From: Porites lobata | Lineage: Eukaryota; Cnidaria; Anthozoa; Scleractinia; Poritidae | Assembly (NCBI GenBank): GCA_942486035.1 | Contig: CALNXK010000354.1 | Span: 222,501 to 286,500, forward strand | Reading direction: 5' to 3' | DNA length: 64,000 bases | Shown: one piece after another, positions 37,005 through 48,800 of the stretch | Position numbering within the stretch: position 1 is the stretch's first letter | Layout of the letters: every line of letters starts with the position of its first letter | Made by a program: the position numbers and the translations under genes | Notes under the pieces: generated by a model | The model's database searches: none | Seen by the model: only the letters and a program-made list of their open reading frames with translations | What the model was told of the DNA's origin: nothing

Positions 37005-37009
37005 ATAAT

Positions 37010-37190
37010 TTAAGGTACTCCAGTATTCTACAGTTTCGGCTCAAAAAGGGTCTGAAATATTGAGTAGATGGGTATCTTGATATTTTAAGTTAGCTGAAAA
37101 ATCCAATTTACAACAGAGATTGTAGTGATTAACAAAAGATTTCCACTTCCCCTCATTATTGTCATCCAGATAGCCTTTTATCCATAATAA
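37010..37190 (-). mobile_element. Duplicate of the LINE-like remnant at 235-430
   Basis: The same EGKWKSFVNHY-type reading frame occurs on the minus strand, with a short deletion relative to copy A. No intact gene. Confidence 0.35.
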
Positions 37191-37906
37191 TAAGCAGCAG
37201 TGAAAAAAGCGAACAGAAACACTAACGACAAAACTTTGGTGAGCACATACGACATTTCTTACACAAGATGTGTAACTAGGAAGTTTCACGTTTGTTGTAG
37301 TCGTGCAAGAAATGTGTAACTGAACAAGTGTGCTACACGTGTAAAGTTGTTTTTTCTTTGCTAATTTAAGACCTACTGATTTTTTACTGTTATCGTTGCC
37401 GTCGTTGTTTAGCATTACATGATTGTATTTTTTTGTTTGAGTAAATTATAAGTATATTAACGAGAGCTTTGCTTTTAGCCCTGGAAAAATCTATACATTA
37501 GTGACAACGACCGACTGACTCAAGTACTCACGAGTGATAACCCCACACTTAGAGGGGACATAAATAGTACTGAGGCAGCTGTAAAAAGATAGCAAAACGG
37601 TCGGACCTTTTTTTTTTACTTCAAAATCACTTTTGGCAAGGAAGCAAGCTACAAAGTGCTCGAGACTCCCACGACCTTACTCCAAGGCACAAACGGCTGT
37701 TTTAGGTCGGGAGCCTATGGGATCCTGTTTAGGTCTTTAACTCGCGATGACTTTTGATTTGAGCGCAGTTAACGATGTTTTGCATCTCGAGTCAAAATGA
37801 GGAGAGCACCCTCTTCCGTTTTTTAGAAAATGTAGGAGCCACACTCACAGGAAGTCTTCATGTTCCTAGTGGCGTGGGGGTGGGGAGATTGGCCGAATTT
37901 ATACTA

Positions 37907-38550
37907 GAGACGAACTATTCGTCTAGACGGATAATTCGTCTCAGCATAAATGCGAAGACTGATTTTGACGAATAATTTGTCAAGATGTTTTACGCGGGCT
38001 ACACGACGGATGTTTCGGAGTTGAGTAGCCGAGTTAGAGGTTAAAAAGTTAGAGGTTGGCTAGAGGTTAAAAAAATATTGCGCCACTGGTAGCGTTGTTG
38101 ACGAACAAATCAAGAAGAGCATTAGACATGGCGGTATGTCAGAAGAATATCCTCTGTCAAGTGCATGCTTGACAGAGAAGATAACTTAATGACCTTCATG
38201 TTACCCTTTCCTCTTCTGAATCTCACTCAAGATAGGAAGACAAGAAGTAGACATGATATAAGAAACAAGACATTGTCGGAGGACGGCCTTCAAAACTGCT
38301 TTACCGGACGCCAACATGAAATAGGCATCTCAGGAAACATTGCATGTGGAAACTTCGTCAAAAAACTGTCTACGTTCCGTCAAGATCTAAACTTAGATAC
38401 GGATCATTCGTCTAAGACGAATTTTCCGCCTGTTGACGTGCTAACAGACAAATCAGCCTCAGACGAATTTTGCTCCATAATTCGTCTTAGCTAATAGCAC
38501 CGAATTTATACTTGCATGAATTATCCTTATGATGACGGATAATTCGTCCC
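37907..38550. repeat. GACGAATT/ATTCGTC motif cluster (copy B)
   Basis: This is the duplicate of 1193-1800. It has a 40-odd base extra stretch near 38233-38290 (containing AAGAAACAAGACATTGTCGG) and a few motif substitutions. Confidence 0.6.
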
Positions 38551-39346
38551 TAGTATCCGGCTCAAAACGGCTGAGGAGACTAACGTGTTTTCCGCGCTCA
38601 TGTCCGTCCCTTCCCGTTCATACCGAGCTGGGGATTAAGCTGGGGAGGGCTCGTCACCTAGCCCTCCGCCCCAGGAACAACCCAGATTTTTTGCTTGTAA
38701 AGTTACGTCACCATCAAGGAAGTAACCTCGCGAAAACCTCGCCCGGCTGCAGATTTCGTCTAAACAGTGCTAAAACCTTAGCCCTTCCTAAAGCATTCGT
38801 AATGGATCTGTTGGAAACAAGACAGTCTTAGAGGGTAAATATTACAAAAAGGGTTTTAGCTTGTAGATATGTAACTCATAACGCACTCCGCATTCGCTCG
38901 TGCATTGCAGGATGAACATGCTGAAAGAGAAGATAAGCGTACTATGGAAATGGCGTCACAACTTCCTGATGGGTCGGTCAGAACCGCTCCGCTGTGACAG
39001 TTTATGCAGTCAAAAAATCTCGTAAGCGACCACCTCGGGAACCCATAAAAGTGGTCGCAGCTAGAGCTGGTTGTTCACGAGCTGTTTACTGGCGAGAATT
39101 TTGTGAAATTATATGCGCTCATGAAGCGACCTTGGATATGATTGAAAGCTTATGTTTATGTATTTGAGGGCGCGCGGTCGCTTACATACTAACTTGAGAT
39201 CAGCCTCCCTTTCGTGTCGCTTTTATTGTAAAATTCTGGTTTTAACACGAGCACGTAAGGGAGAATGTATAGTGTTATGAAAGCACCTAAAATAGAGCAT
39301 GATCTTTGGATACTTTGAGCAAAAATCCTCGACATAATTTCTGTTA

Positions 39347-40247
39347 TTATTCATTCAAAATATTTCTCCGTTTCTGATTGGCTAAAATCCCACGTATAAT
39401 TCATCATAATTCACCATAACCAGCTACTGTCGACCAAATTTGGGTGAATTCTGCAATATGTGAAAAATAACTTCAAATGTGCAGTAAATTGCCAAAATAT
39501 TGAACAGTTAATCGCGAAGACCTGGGGACAAGGTTGAGTTGTTTTGGTAGTGAGTACAAAATGGCGGAACATTTCACTTGTTTCATGAGGAAGAAAAAGG
39601 CCAACTATTGGCTAAAAGCATAGCAAGTACCTGGTGCAGATCTAGGATAAATACTGACCAATTTCCTAAACAAGCGCTGTAGGCGTAAGCTGCTGGAGGG
39701 GTCTGGGGGATTTTAACTCCTTAAAGTCCCCTTTCCTGGGTTTCTGAGTCATTCAGACAGGATATTGGCAAGTTCCTTTCTACTCGAATGAAGCCTTGCA
39801 TCTTGAAACGTTTTTTAAATTTTTTTAATATTAAAAACTGGTGTTATAAAAAATTTAATATTATAAAATTTAATATTATAAAACGATGAAAACGGGTGTG
39901 GATCCGCGCCTGAGAACAGCAAGAAGACAACTCAATGGATGACATCTGCTCTTTAGAGAATATTTTACAAAACTTAACAACCCTTTATCTTCTAAACTTG
40001 CTGATAAACATGCACTATCGAAGATGAACTTAACATCGACAGAGGTAAGCATGTTTTAGCTTGGTTTGAAACTAGGAATAATTATTTTGAATGAATAATG
40101 AAAGAATTATTAAATTTGGCTTTCTTATCATCTGAAGAATTATGGAGATTTTGGAGGGTGTTATCCGCCTCGGCCTCTCCTCGATCTTTATAATAATATT
40201 CTTCAGATAATACGAAAGCGGAATTCAATAATTATTAATTGTTGCCA
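39347..40247. mobile_element. Right inverted arm of long-TIR element (copy B)
   Basis: It pairs with 35200-35755. It lacks the TAA-flanked 919-bp insertion present in copy A. The exon-like stretch at about 39908-40045, ending before GTAAGC, is the counterpart of the left-arm exon. Confidence 0.7.
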
Positions 40248-40847
40248 GTAGGTAGGGGCTTTGCTCTTGGGAATTCTTAGTGGGGGTGTGCATCAGTGTT
40301 TCTCCAAATCCTGACCCTTTTTCAGACCAAAAAATGTCATTTTCCACACCCATTTTCAGACCTGAAATAACTTAGATTAGAACTCCAACAAGTCCATTTT
40401 GAATTCACATATCTTTCTTTCTTTTTCATTTGGAATTCTTTCTTTTTCATTTGGAATTGAAATGTTCATGCATTCCTGTAGTTCCCTTCGAAAACCACAT
40501 CTGATTCCAGACAAAACTGTTTAAAGCCTATACCCATTTTCAGACCGAAATAGGGCTAAAACCATACCCTTTCAGGCTCGCTCAGCACAGACCTATAATT
40601 GGCTTATATAAGGGAGTACCATCCCCGGGAGTATTTCATTGAATAAGTTTCTTTACGAATCATAGATGTATCTGTACAAACAATATTGCATAATCAAATG
40701 GTGACATCTGAAATAAGGGAATAATTTCACATGCCTTTTTGTTCAAATAATTTCTAAAAATGTAAGACATATTGTGCCCTTGCTATTTTCACTAGGCAGT
40801 ATACCTTTTATATTGATTACCTATTGATATGAAATTCATGGTAGCTC

Positions 40848-41120
40848 GAGAAGACATCCAACATTTTGTGACACCATCACTGAGGTACTGATGTCTCCTA
40901 TAAGTTTCCCTGAAAAATTGTGTCTGAGAAACGAGTGCATAAATTCCAAGGTAATGACATGTCAGTACCAAGATCTTGGGAGTGCTCTGATTGGTTGAAG
41001 CAAATGTCCCTACCCAGATCTATAGGTAGTGACAGTCATCAGTATGGAATTTCTGGGCTCGCTTCTCAGACATCATTTTGCAGGGAAATTAACTTGTCGT
41101 GGCATCACGAAATGTCGGCT
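40848..41120. mobile_element. MITE with ~65-bp inverted repeats (copy B)
   Basis: Counterpart of 4933-5195, with a 20-bp foreign insert at 40880-40899 in its left arm. Confidence 0.65.
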
Positions 41121-41866
41121 TAAATATATAAATTATTATGCTCTCAAACATGGGTTTTGCACGTGTGAAATTATAAGTTAATTCTGAAAATTGGCTCCGT
41201 ATTAAGAAGTTGTTTTTTGTCACCCATGATATTACATGTATATCCAGAATTTGATCAATAAATTAGTGATTGTATACGAGTGTTGACTGAGTGGTTGCTT
41301 ATGAGAAATCAATAACCTAAAAGTGTGGCTGTTTTTTCTAGTAGGAGCTTGTCATAATATTTAGCTCACTTTTTGTGACAGATCACATTAAGAACTATAC
41401 ATTTTCTCTTGTCTTCCTGTCACTGGCCTTTTTTGTAGCTGGTGTTCATTGAGTAAAATGCAGATGTAGACCATACCAAGGTACTATACAACTAAGAAAT
41501 TAATAATCAACGATTTTCAAAATTCTCTAGCTGTCATCTTTGTTATTGGCAGTCCTAATTTCAGTATTAATGGGAGAGGTGACAACACTCAGTCCAACAT
41601 TTCAATACTGTGACCAACTTGCCATGTTAACTTAAAGTAAATTACATAAATACAGTCCATGATTATTTTATTACCATAGTTTGTATTTATGTTATTTGCT
41701 TTAAATTAATGTGGCAAGTTAGTCAAAGTATTTAATTTTGTATAGGCAGTCAAAAATTATGTGTAATAATATTAATATTAAATATTGATACATACATCTA
41801 ATAATAGTAATACATGTTGATTTTCCCCCTTTTCCATGACTATTTTTATAGGTTAGAGGGAGAAAT

Positions 41867-44800
41867 ATGTTGTTCGAGGCTGCTAACAGTTCAAAGGATT
41901 ACCATGGAGACCCACCTCAGCTTCTTTATGATGTCCCATCTTCTAGTGGTATTCAGACAACAGACAAGGAACCAAAATTGCCTGTGGATATTCTGTTTTT
42001 GACAGTTGAGAATGATGAGTTTTTAGCTTGTTACCAGCAACTTAAAAATCCATGCAGACAGTGGTTTGATGACCTTGGTTATGTTTACTTTGAGGAAGAG
42101 GATGAAAGTCAAAAAGAGAAAGTGAAAATTGCATTGTTGAAGTGCTATGGTGGAAGTGGTGGTCCAGGTGGTTCTCTGATTTCTGTGAAGAATGCTGTCA
42201 CTGTGCTAAGACCCAAGGCAGTTATATCTGTAGGAGCCTGCAGTGGTCTTAATCCTGCGAAAACAAAGTTAGGAGATGTCATTGTTTCATCTAGATTATC
42301 AACTTATGCATCCAAACTAGTAATGTCTGATCAAGAGCAATCAACTGGCTTGAGAACTTATATCAGCAAACATTTTCTTAATGTCATAAAGAATTGTGCT
42401 GATGGCTGGGAGGCTCCTTTGAAGAATCCGGAAGCAAGTCAAGCAGTTGAAGTACATTGTGGTGAAATTCTGAGTGGTCCAGAGCAGATCCAGGCTGAGT
42501 ATCGACGTGATCAACTGGCTAAGTGCAACCTGATGGCAATGGCTGTGGAGATGGAAGGCGAAGGTGTTTGTCATTTTTTGTGTAATCATATTCCAGAAAC
42601 TTCCTGATATTACTTGATATGCATATAGTGCACAAGTCTTTAGTGCAATGACTCGTAAGATGTACGAAAAACTCAGGAAAATGTAGTGAGAATATAATGG
42701 TCACACGGAGGTACTGATGTCTCCTTGTGACACTCCCTTCCCATCAGTCTCTTTTTTGACTCAGTGCTAGAGTAACTAGCCTGAGTTAATTGGTACATAG
42801 TGTCTGTTTAGTACATAATTATTATAGATCAAAGATGACTTAAAGATAATTATGTTTTAAGAGCAAAAAACTAGGTTGGTGAGGGCATTTGAGTCATAGA
42901 AGGGTTTAGATTGTTCATAATTATTTTCCCCAGAGTTTCACCATTGTTCATATTTTTGTCTCAGTTGTGGGGATCTTACATTGCTTGTAGTTGCTGTAGG
43001 AGAGAACCCTGGGAACAAGGTGATGTGATGTGCTCTTACAGTGCTCAGTGGGTCCTTGAACCTAACTTTTTTTCTTTGGGATTACAAAATCTTAGTTTTT
43101 TCATAAAAAAAATTATTTCCTAGACAGGCTGGATTCCACAGGTTTGGAGCTTTGAACTCCCTTCAAGTTTTCTTAGAGCACAGCCTTTTAGAACGGTTAC
43201 ACACCATTCTAGACAAAACATTTTTCGGTGCCATGTCAGCTACCACGGTTTATTCTAGAAATTAGCGAATGAGGGTCAAATGGCCCCCCTTCTGTAATTT
43301 TAGGGGAGCCCTTTTTCAAGAAAGGGGGAAGGGAAGCTTTGCCGCCATTTTGGAACATTCTGGGCAACTGAAAAAGCCTGGGCTCGAATGACTGCAGAAT
43401 CCCGGGTGTTTTGTGTGGTGAAATAATGACTCAAAAAGAGAAGAACAGAAAGGCAATTGAGGCAGTAAGAGTCTATAAAAGTTCAAAGTAAGTTTATAGA
43501 TCGGCCGTCAAATCAGTGTTGTTGTCAGTTACGTTTTCGAATACTCTATTTCAAATAGTACTTATCCTTCGGTCTTTATTTTTTGCGCCCCATTTGACGC
43601 GGCAGCGTAAATTTTATGCGGCTTTTTTTCCAAATTTCGGGAATCCCACAAGGCTGCGCTCTAGAATAAACCCTGACTGTTATATGTGTCTGTACTGAGA
43701 GAGATCACAGGAAACGACCATGCCAGTCACAAATAGTGGGCATTTTATTCAGTACGTTGTTCAAAATGGAATAAAGTACGGTACAATAATATACTTTAAT
43801 TACCTTGACCTGGCCCTTGAATGCATGTGTAGTTGTGTCTGATAAAAAATGTTCAACTGTTTGTTTGAAATTCAAACATCAAGTTGAAACATCATGTTAT
43901 GATTGGCTGGTGTGATATCGATTTTACCGACCCAACACATGTAAATGTAAATGTAAATGATGTTAGAAAACGTATGACAGACACTTGCATCCATCAACTG
44001 AAGTCAAACTTTCCTCTGTTAAGTCACTTCCCTACCTCTGAAAGCAGAAGAGTTACATAACTCTGTTTTGGATTACAGGTGTTTTCACTGCAGCATTTGA
44101 CAGCGGGATTGAATGGCTGATTGTCAAAGGAATAGCTGATTATGCAGTTAGCAGCAGTGCTCAACAGAACGCAAAAAGTTGGCGTCGCTGTGCTTGTGTG
44201 ATGGCCGCTTCACTTGTTATGCATATTTTGAGTAATTCCACTGTTTTCCGTTCCTGGCCTCATTATAAAGGTAATTTTGACAAAACCCTAGTCTTGTTTT
44301 GTTTGTTTGTTTCTATTTTGTTGCGTTTTTTTTATGTATCTCAACTTCAAAAATGCTGTTAAAGCGAAAAGTATCCTGTGCCAGTGACGAAACTTAATTC
44401 TGAGGATGACACACAAGTTTCCTCTGTTCAACGACAACCATTTCTTTGATCATTTTTGTCATAGTTAATTTTTGCAGTATTACTGAAAACGGCACCAACA
44501 AAAAAGCTCTGTATGACAGTGTACTTCCCCTCTGCCTTCTCTCCAAACCTTGAATTAATCCCTGTGGTCATCACCATGGCAATCTGCAGTATTAAGGCTG
44601 ATGTCAACTATAGGGATAATGATACGTTAAGGTGCTCAGACCAAACCTATATTGAAAATAATTTATTACTTTCTGATCAGTGGTATGACACAAGTTCATT
44701 TCTCAGAAATGCTCGGCAAACCATAACTGAGTAGTTTCTTTTTTTGTTCTTTCTTTCTTTGTCTATTTACAAATTTGCCCCCTGTTGTAGGTTCTTTTGC

Positions 44801-47113
44801 TATTACCCAACCCAAACGCTATAAGTATAACACTTCATATCCTAAGAAACTAAGATTTTTAAAGTTGGTTTTTCAAACTAAGTGTGCCCTTTTGCGTGCA
44901 AGGTGTTCGCAAGACGATGATTGATCATGAAATTAATTTTACTTTCTTTGCACCAGGAAGAGTGGCAGGGATAAAACGCAGCGCAGAGTGTGTGGAAGTC
45001 GCGGGAAGTGTTAAATCTCTGAAGTCAGACGTCGCTGATGTGCAACTGCGATTAACACAAGTGGAAGAAAAACAGAGCTCTGCTGAACCTCCAATAATTC
45101 CAGGTTAGGAAAACTATTGATTGACATTAGTTCAGCCGGAATATTCCTTAAATGATACCCTCCGTTCATAAGCTTCTTCGAATATAAACCCCTCTTTTTC
45201 AAACCAAAAAAGTCTCCCACGATTATAATAAGACCTTCAGGTCGGGGGGCGGGGGAATTACATCTGGGAATTGCCATCGATTTTCAATAAACCATACCAA
45301 AACAACTAAACGACACTAGCCCGAATGTAAGTTTTTACTGATTAGGTTTCTGTAAGCACTAAGCTACAGCATGAAATACAGTATATGGACTGTTTATTAT
45401 TTTATACAGCAACCATAAGCTGGTATCTTATATATTCAGGATATCTTCATTTTCACTTAAGTTTACTGCCTAATTGTTGAAGTTAGCATGTTCACTAGGA
45501 ATGAAGTTGTCACGAATTTCTATAGCCACTACCCCTTTATTATCTGTTGTACAACGAAAAAGTGATTTTTGTCGATGCTGACTTGTCCATGAGGTTTTCA
45601 AACCCCCTTCCATGAATGTATGCCACTAAAAAGATTCTTTCAGAAACAATAGGAGCGTTGGGGCTTATTTTCAGAATTTTACGGTATTCACGTTATTATT
45701 GCTCTAAATACATACAAGAACGTCTTCAAAGTAGACCTCGGCAACTCAGGTGATTGTTTGTTTATTCGTTTACTTATGTATTTATTTTTGCAGAGTTTGC
45801 CGATTGTGAATCAGACATCAGGTTTTTTGCCGCGCGTTGCCATGAAAATACAAGGCAATCGCTGTTTGAAGATTTTGAAAAATGGTTCACTGATCCTGGT
45901 GATTCCAGGGCTTACGTTCTCCTAGGTGATGCAGGAGTTGGCAAAAGTGTTATAGCAGCAGCCCTGGCACAGAGTAAAAGAGATGCTGGACATTTGGCTG
46001 CTGCTTATTTTTGTCGTCATAAAAATAGAAGAAGAAATCATCCTTTGAGCCTTCTTGGAACTCTAGCACGTGATCTCTGTAGATGCAGTAGTGAGTACAG
46101 TAGCATAGTGGGAGGGGAGGAGGGTGTTAGAAAGTTGATAACTAACTCCGAATTCAAACTTCAAGTTCATGAGTTATTTGCGAAATTACTCGAAGAGCCT
46201 TTAGCTAAGTGCAGGTCTCCTCCGAATCGCAGATTAGTCATCATTGACGCTCTAGATGAGACAGAGTACGGGTCCCGGAAAGATTTTCTTAATGTAATTA
46301 AGTTAGATTTCCCCCGTCTTCCACAGTGGCTTGTGTTCTTTATCACCAGTCGCCCCGAAGAACAAATACAGAGCAGATTGAGCAGGTACAAACCATGCAT
46401 TAAGATGTGCGCAGGAATTACTGATTGGGATAACTTCTATCAACAGCACAAGAAAGACATTCAAAGATATTTAGAGGAAGAAATAGATTTCTCCGTTTTC
46501 TCCTTTTCACCTGTAGACGTCACAAAGAAGTGTGGTGGATTGTTCTTGTACGCCTTCTACATTGTAAAAGAACTGAAAGATTCAGCAAAATCAGGTAAAA
46601 TAACTCAGTTGGCCCAGCTGACTGACTTTCCAGGTGATATCGATGAGTTCTTTATGCAAAATTTTCAACGAGTATTTGACAAGGTAGGGCGCGATCTGTA
46701 CAGGATACTTCTTGGCTGTATCATGGCCGCACCGTCTCCGCTTCCTGCATCGTTTATCGCGTTTTTTCTCAAAAGAGAGAATTCAGGCCTTGAAGAGTAT
46801 GATGTAATAGATGCATGCTGTTTCACAGTTTGTGGTTTTAACAACTTCCGATCGGACAATGACCTTCCTTCACAGTTTGATCCCTGTGTGGTTGTCAGAC
46901 AAAGGTAAAGTTCGGACGTTGTTTGTTGACAAAACGTCTGGGGGTGAGTACCTCGAGGCTTCTTTCAATGAAATCGTCTCAGCTGTTGTAGATGTATCAT
47001 CCTCAACAACGTCTGTAAGTATTGCTGATGATTTGAAGAACTATGTTTTGCGTTTTGCCATTCGATATTTGTGTCATTGGGGTGACAAGAATTCGCTCGA
47101 CAATGTTTTTAAG
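41867..47113 (+). pseudogene. PNP_UDP-NACHT copy B, frameshifted and truncated
   Basis: The exon equivalents 41867-42563, 44079-44270 and 44957-45103, and the start of exon 4 at 45794, keep all splice sites, lengths and phases of copy A. The PNP domain, linker, Walker A (GDAGVGKS) and Walker B (IIDALDE) are open. At 46811-46814 an ATGC is duplicated (GATGCATGCTG against GATGCTG in copy A). This shifts the frame near residue 685 and gives a stop at 46906-46908. Homology ends at 47113, so the last ~1.2 kb of coding sequence is gone. A 716-residue PNP-NACHT product with a short novel tail could still be made if a transcript is stable. Calling it a pseudogene is therefore an inference. Confidence 0.85.
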
Positions 47114-47730
47114 AGGGACTGTCTGTAAATATCGACCAAAATCGACTTTTTGTGGCACAAATTCGATTCCGCTCATTTTTTGGTCATTGATAACCCTTAA
47201 TGAGTGATGAAATAGGGTGTAGCTAGTTTTTTTTGCATAACGTGTTCTTTCGTTAAAAATCGAGAAAACTCATTTTGCCCGCTTGGGTCTCAAATTCCAC
47301 TTGCGGTAAAGCGAAATTTTTCAGAACTTTCATCGTCTCGTCTGTCAAACTACAAGGAGTTGGTAGTTTTTGGTCGACCCGTATAGTTCTTTTTACTCTT
47401 TCTTTGTTATATAATGATAGATTTGTGAAAACTCTAAAATTTTTGTCGCCAAAAGGTATTGTTAAAAATGGGCCCTACTTGCGATTTTTAGGCAGTCAAA
47501 TTATAGGGATAAAAAATAGCAAATGTTAACCTTGCGCTATAACTTAGAATTTCGTAAAATAACTGTTTTTGGCTTAATTAGATACCAATCTATCAGAAAA
47601 TCAAAACAAATCTCTGGGCAAAAGATTTTAAGTGGCCCGCAAGGCCTTAAGTTTAACCCTAACTTTGCTAAAATTGCCGCTTTTTATGCGGACGTAATTG
47701 CGTGACACGGTTCGTCACGGCATTTTTGTC

Positions 47731-48800
47731 AGATAGCAAGTATGCGATTAAAATAATAATCATTTTTAATAATAATCATGGGAGAAAAGAAAAAACATTC
47801 AAAACTTTATTTAAAATTTTCTTTTAAGGTTTATTTATCGATTTTTTTTTTAATTTTTCATGACATGAGTATATGAATGTGCACTCTTCTTTTTCTTACA
47901 TAAACACCTGTCGATAGTCCAGTGCTTTCAGTCTTCACCGACGAGAATTACAACCGGCAGGCATCCCAAAAAGAACCTTTTTTTCCTCGCTCAAGTAAAA
48001 AAACAAAATACAGAAAAGACGATGTGTCTCACAAACATAGGAATATGTATTTGTTTCTATATTACAGATTATTAACCAAAACAACACTAGCGCGATCCTT
48101 TTTCGGTATGGCAAGACCTATTGACTCACATTATGCGCATGATATAGCATTTTATACAAGCCTGGTCAAAATGAAAGCAAAAGCCCCGATCAATCTGAGC
48201 TGTAGTACATGTAAATAACGTTGTTAAAATAATTACGTTATTTATCTTTTTAAAGTTGAGCGTCAAACAGACAACGATCAATTTTTGTACTCAAAACAAC
48301 TGGGGCGAATAATGGGTCATACGACTGAAAAAAAGTCCATTTCTTATTTTTGTTTATTTATGAACTGTTACTTCGGTTTGCGGCTATGGCCAGCGAGACC
48401 TGAATTTCCCTGCAACGCTGCCTGTTGTTCGCTGGCGAGTAAAAACGTTATTCATTTCTTAATGTAAATCTGCGTCAGGCGTCTAATTGTCTGGACTATT
48501 CGACACTTTTTGGCAAAAAAATTGGAAATAAAACCGGGAATCATATTTTCTAAAAGGGACAAGAAAGGGAAACTATTAAATGTAATAAATAAATAAAATC
48601 GGTAAGACAGCTACAGTTTTCTGAGTTTTCAACTGTTCTTGAGGCTTTTCCGAGTTGTTACCCTATTGGCATCATTCCAAGGTATGAAAACAGCGCTTAT
48701 CTTTTCATCGTACCTCATTTAATTGTTCAATTTTCTTGTTAAAATCAACTGCTTTCTAAGAACATCAACATGGAGGTTTGTTGCTCCTTTAAGACATTAG
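47731..48800. other. AT-rich interior of the 7.6-kb element
   Basis: A 98-codon open frame at 47922-48218 (with ARPIDSHYAHDIAFY) has no recognisable domain or clear splice partner. Nothing else is supported. Confidence 0.35.

Larger units (their letters stand above)
35514..47113. repeat. Segmental duplication, copy B
   Basis: This is a direct-orientation copy of 1-11194. It carries the same upstream repeats and the first three and a half exons of the PNP-NACHT gene at high nucleotide identity. It ends abruptly at 47113 (TTTTTAAG), where the 47.1-54.7 kb inverted-arm structure starts. It lacks the 919-bp element of copy A and carries extra sequence at 35755-37005. Confidence 0.93.
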
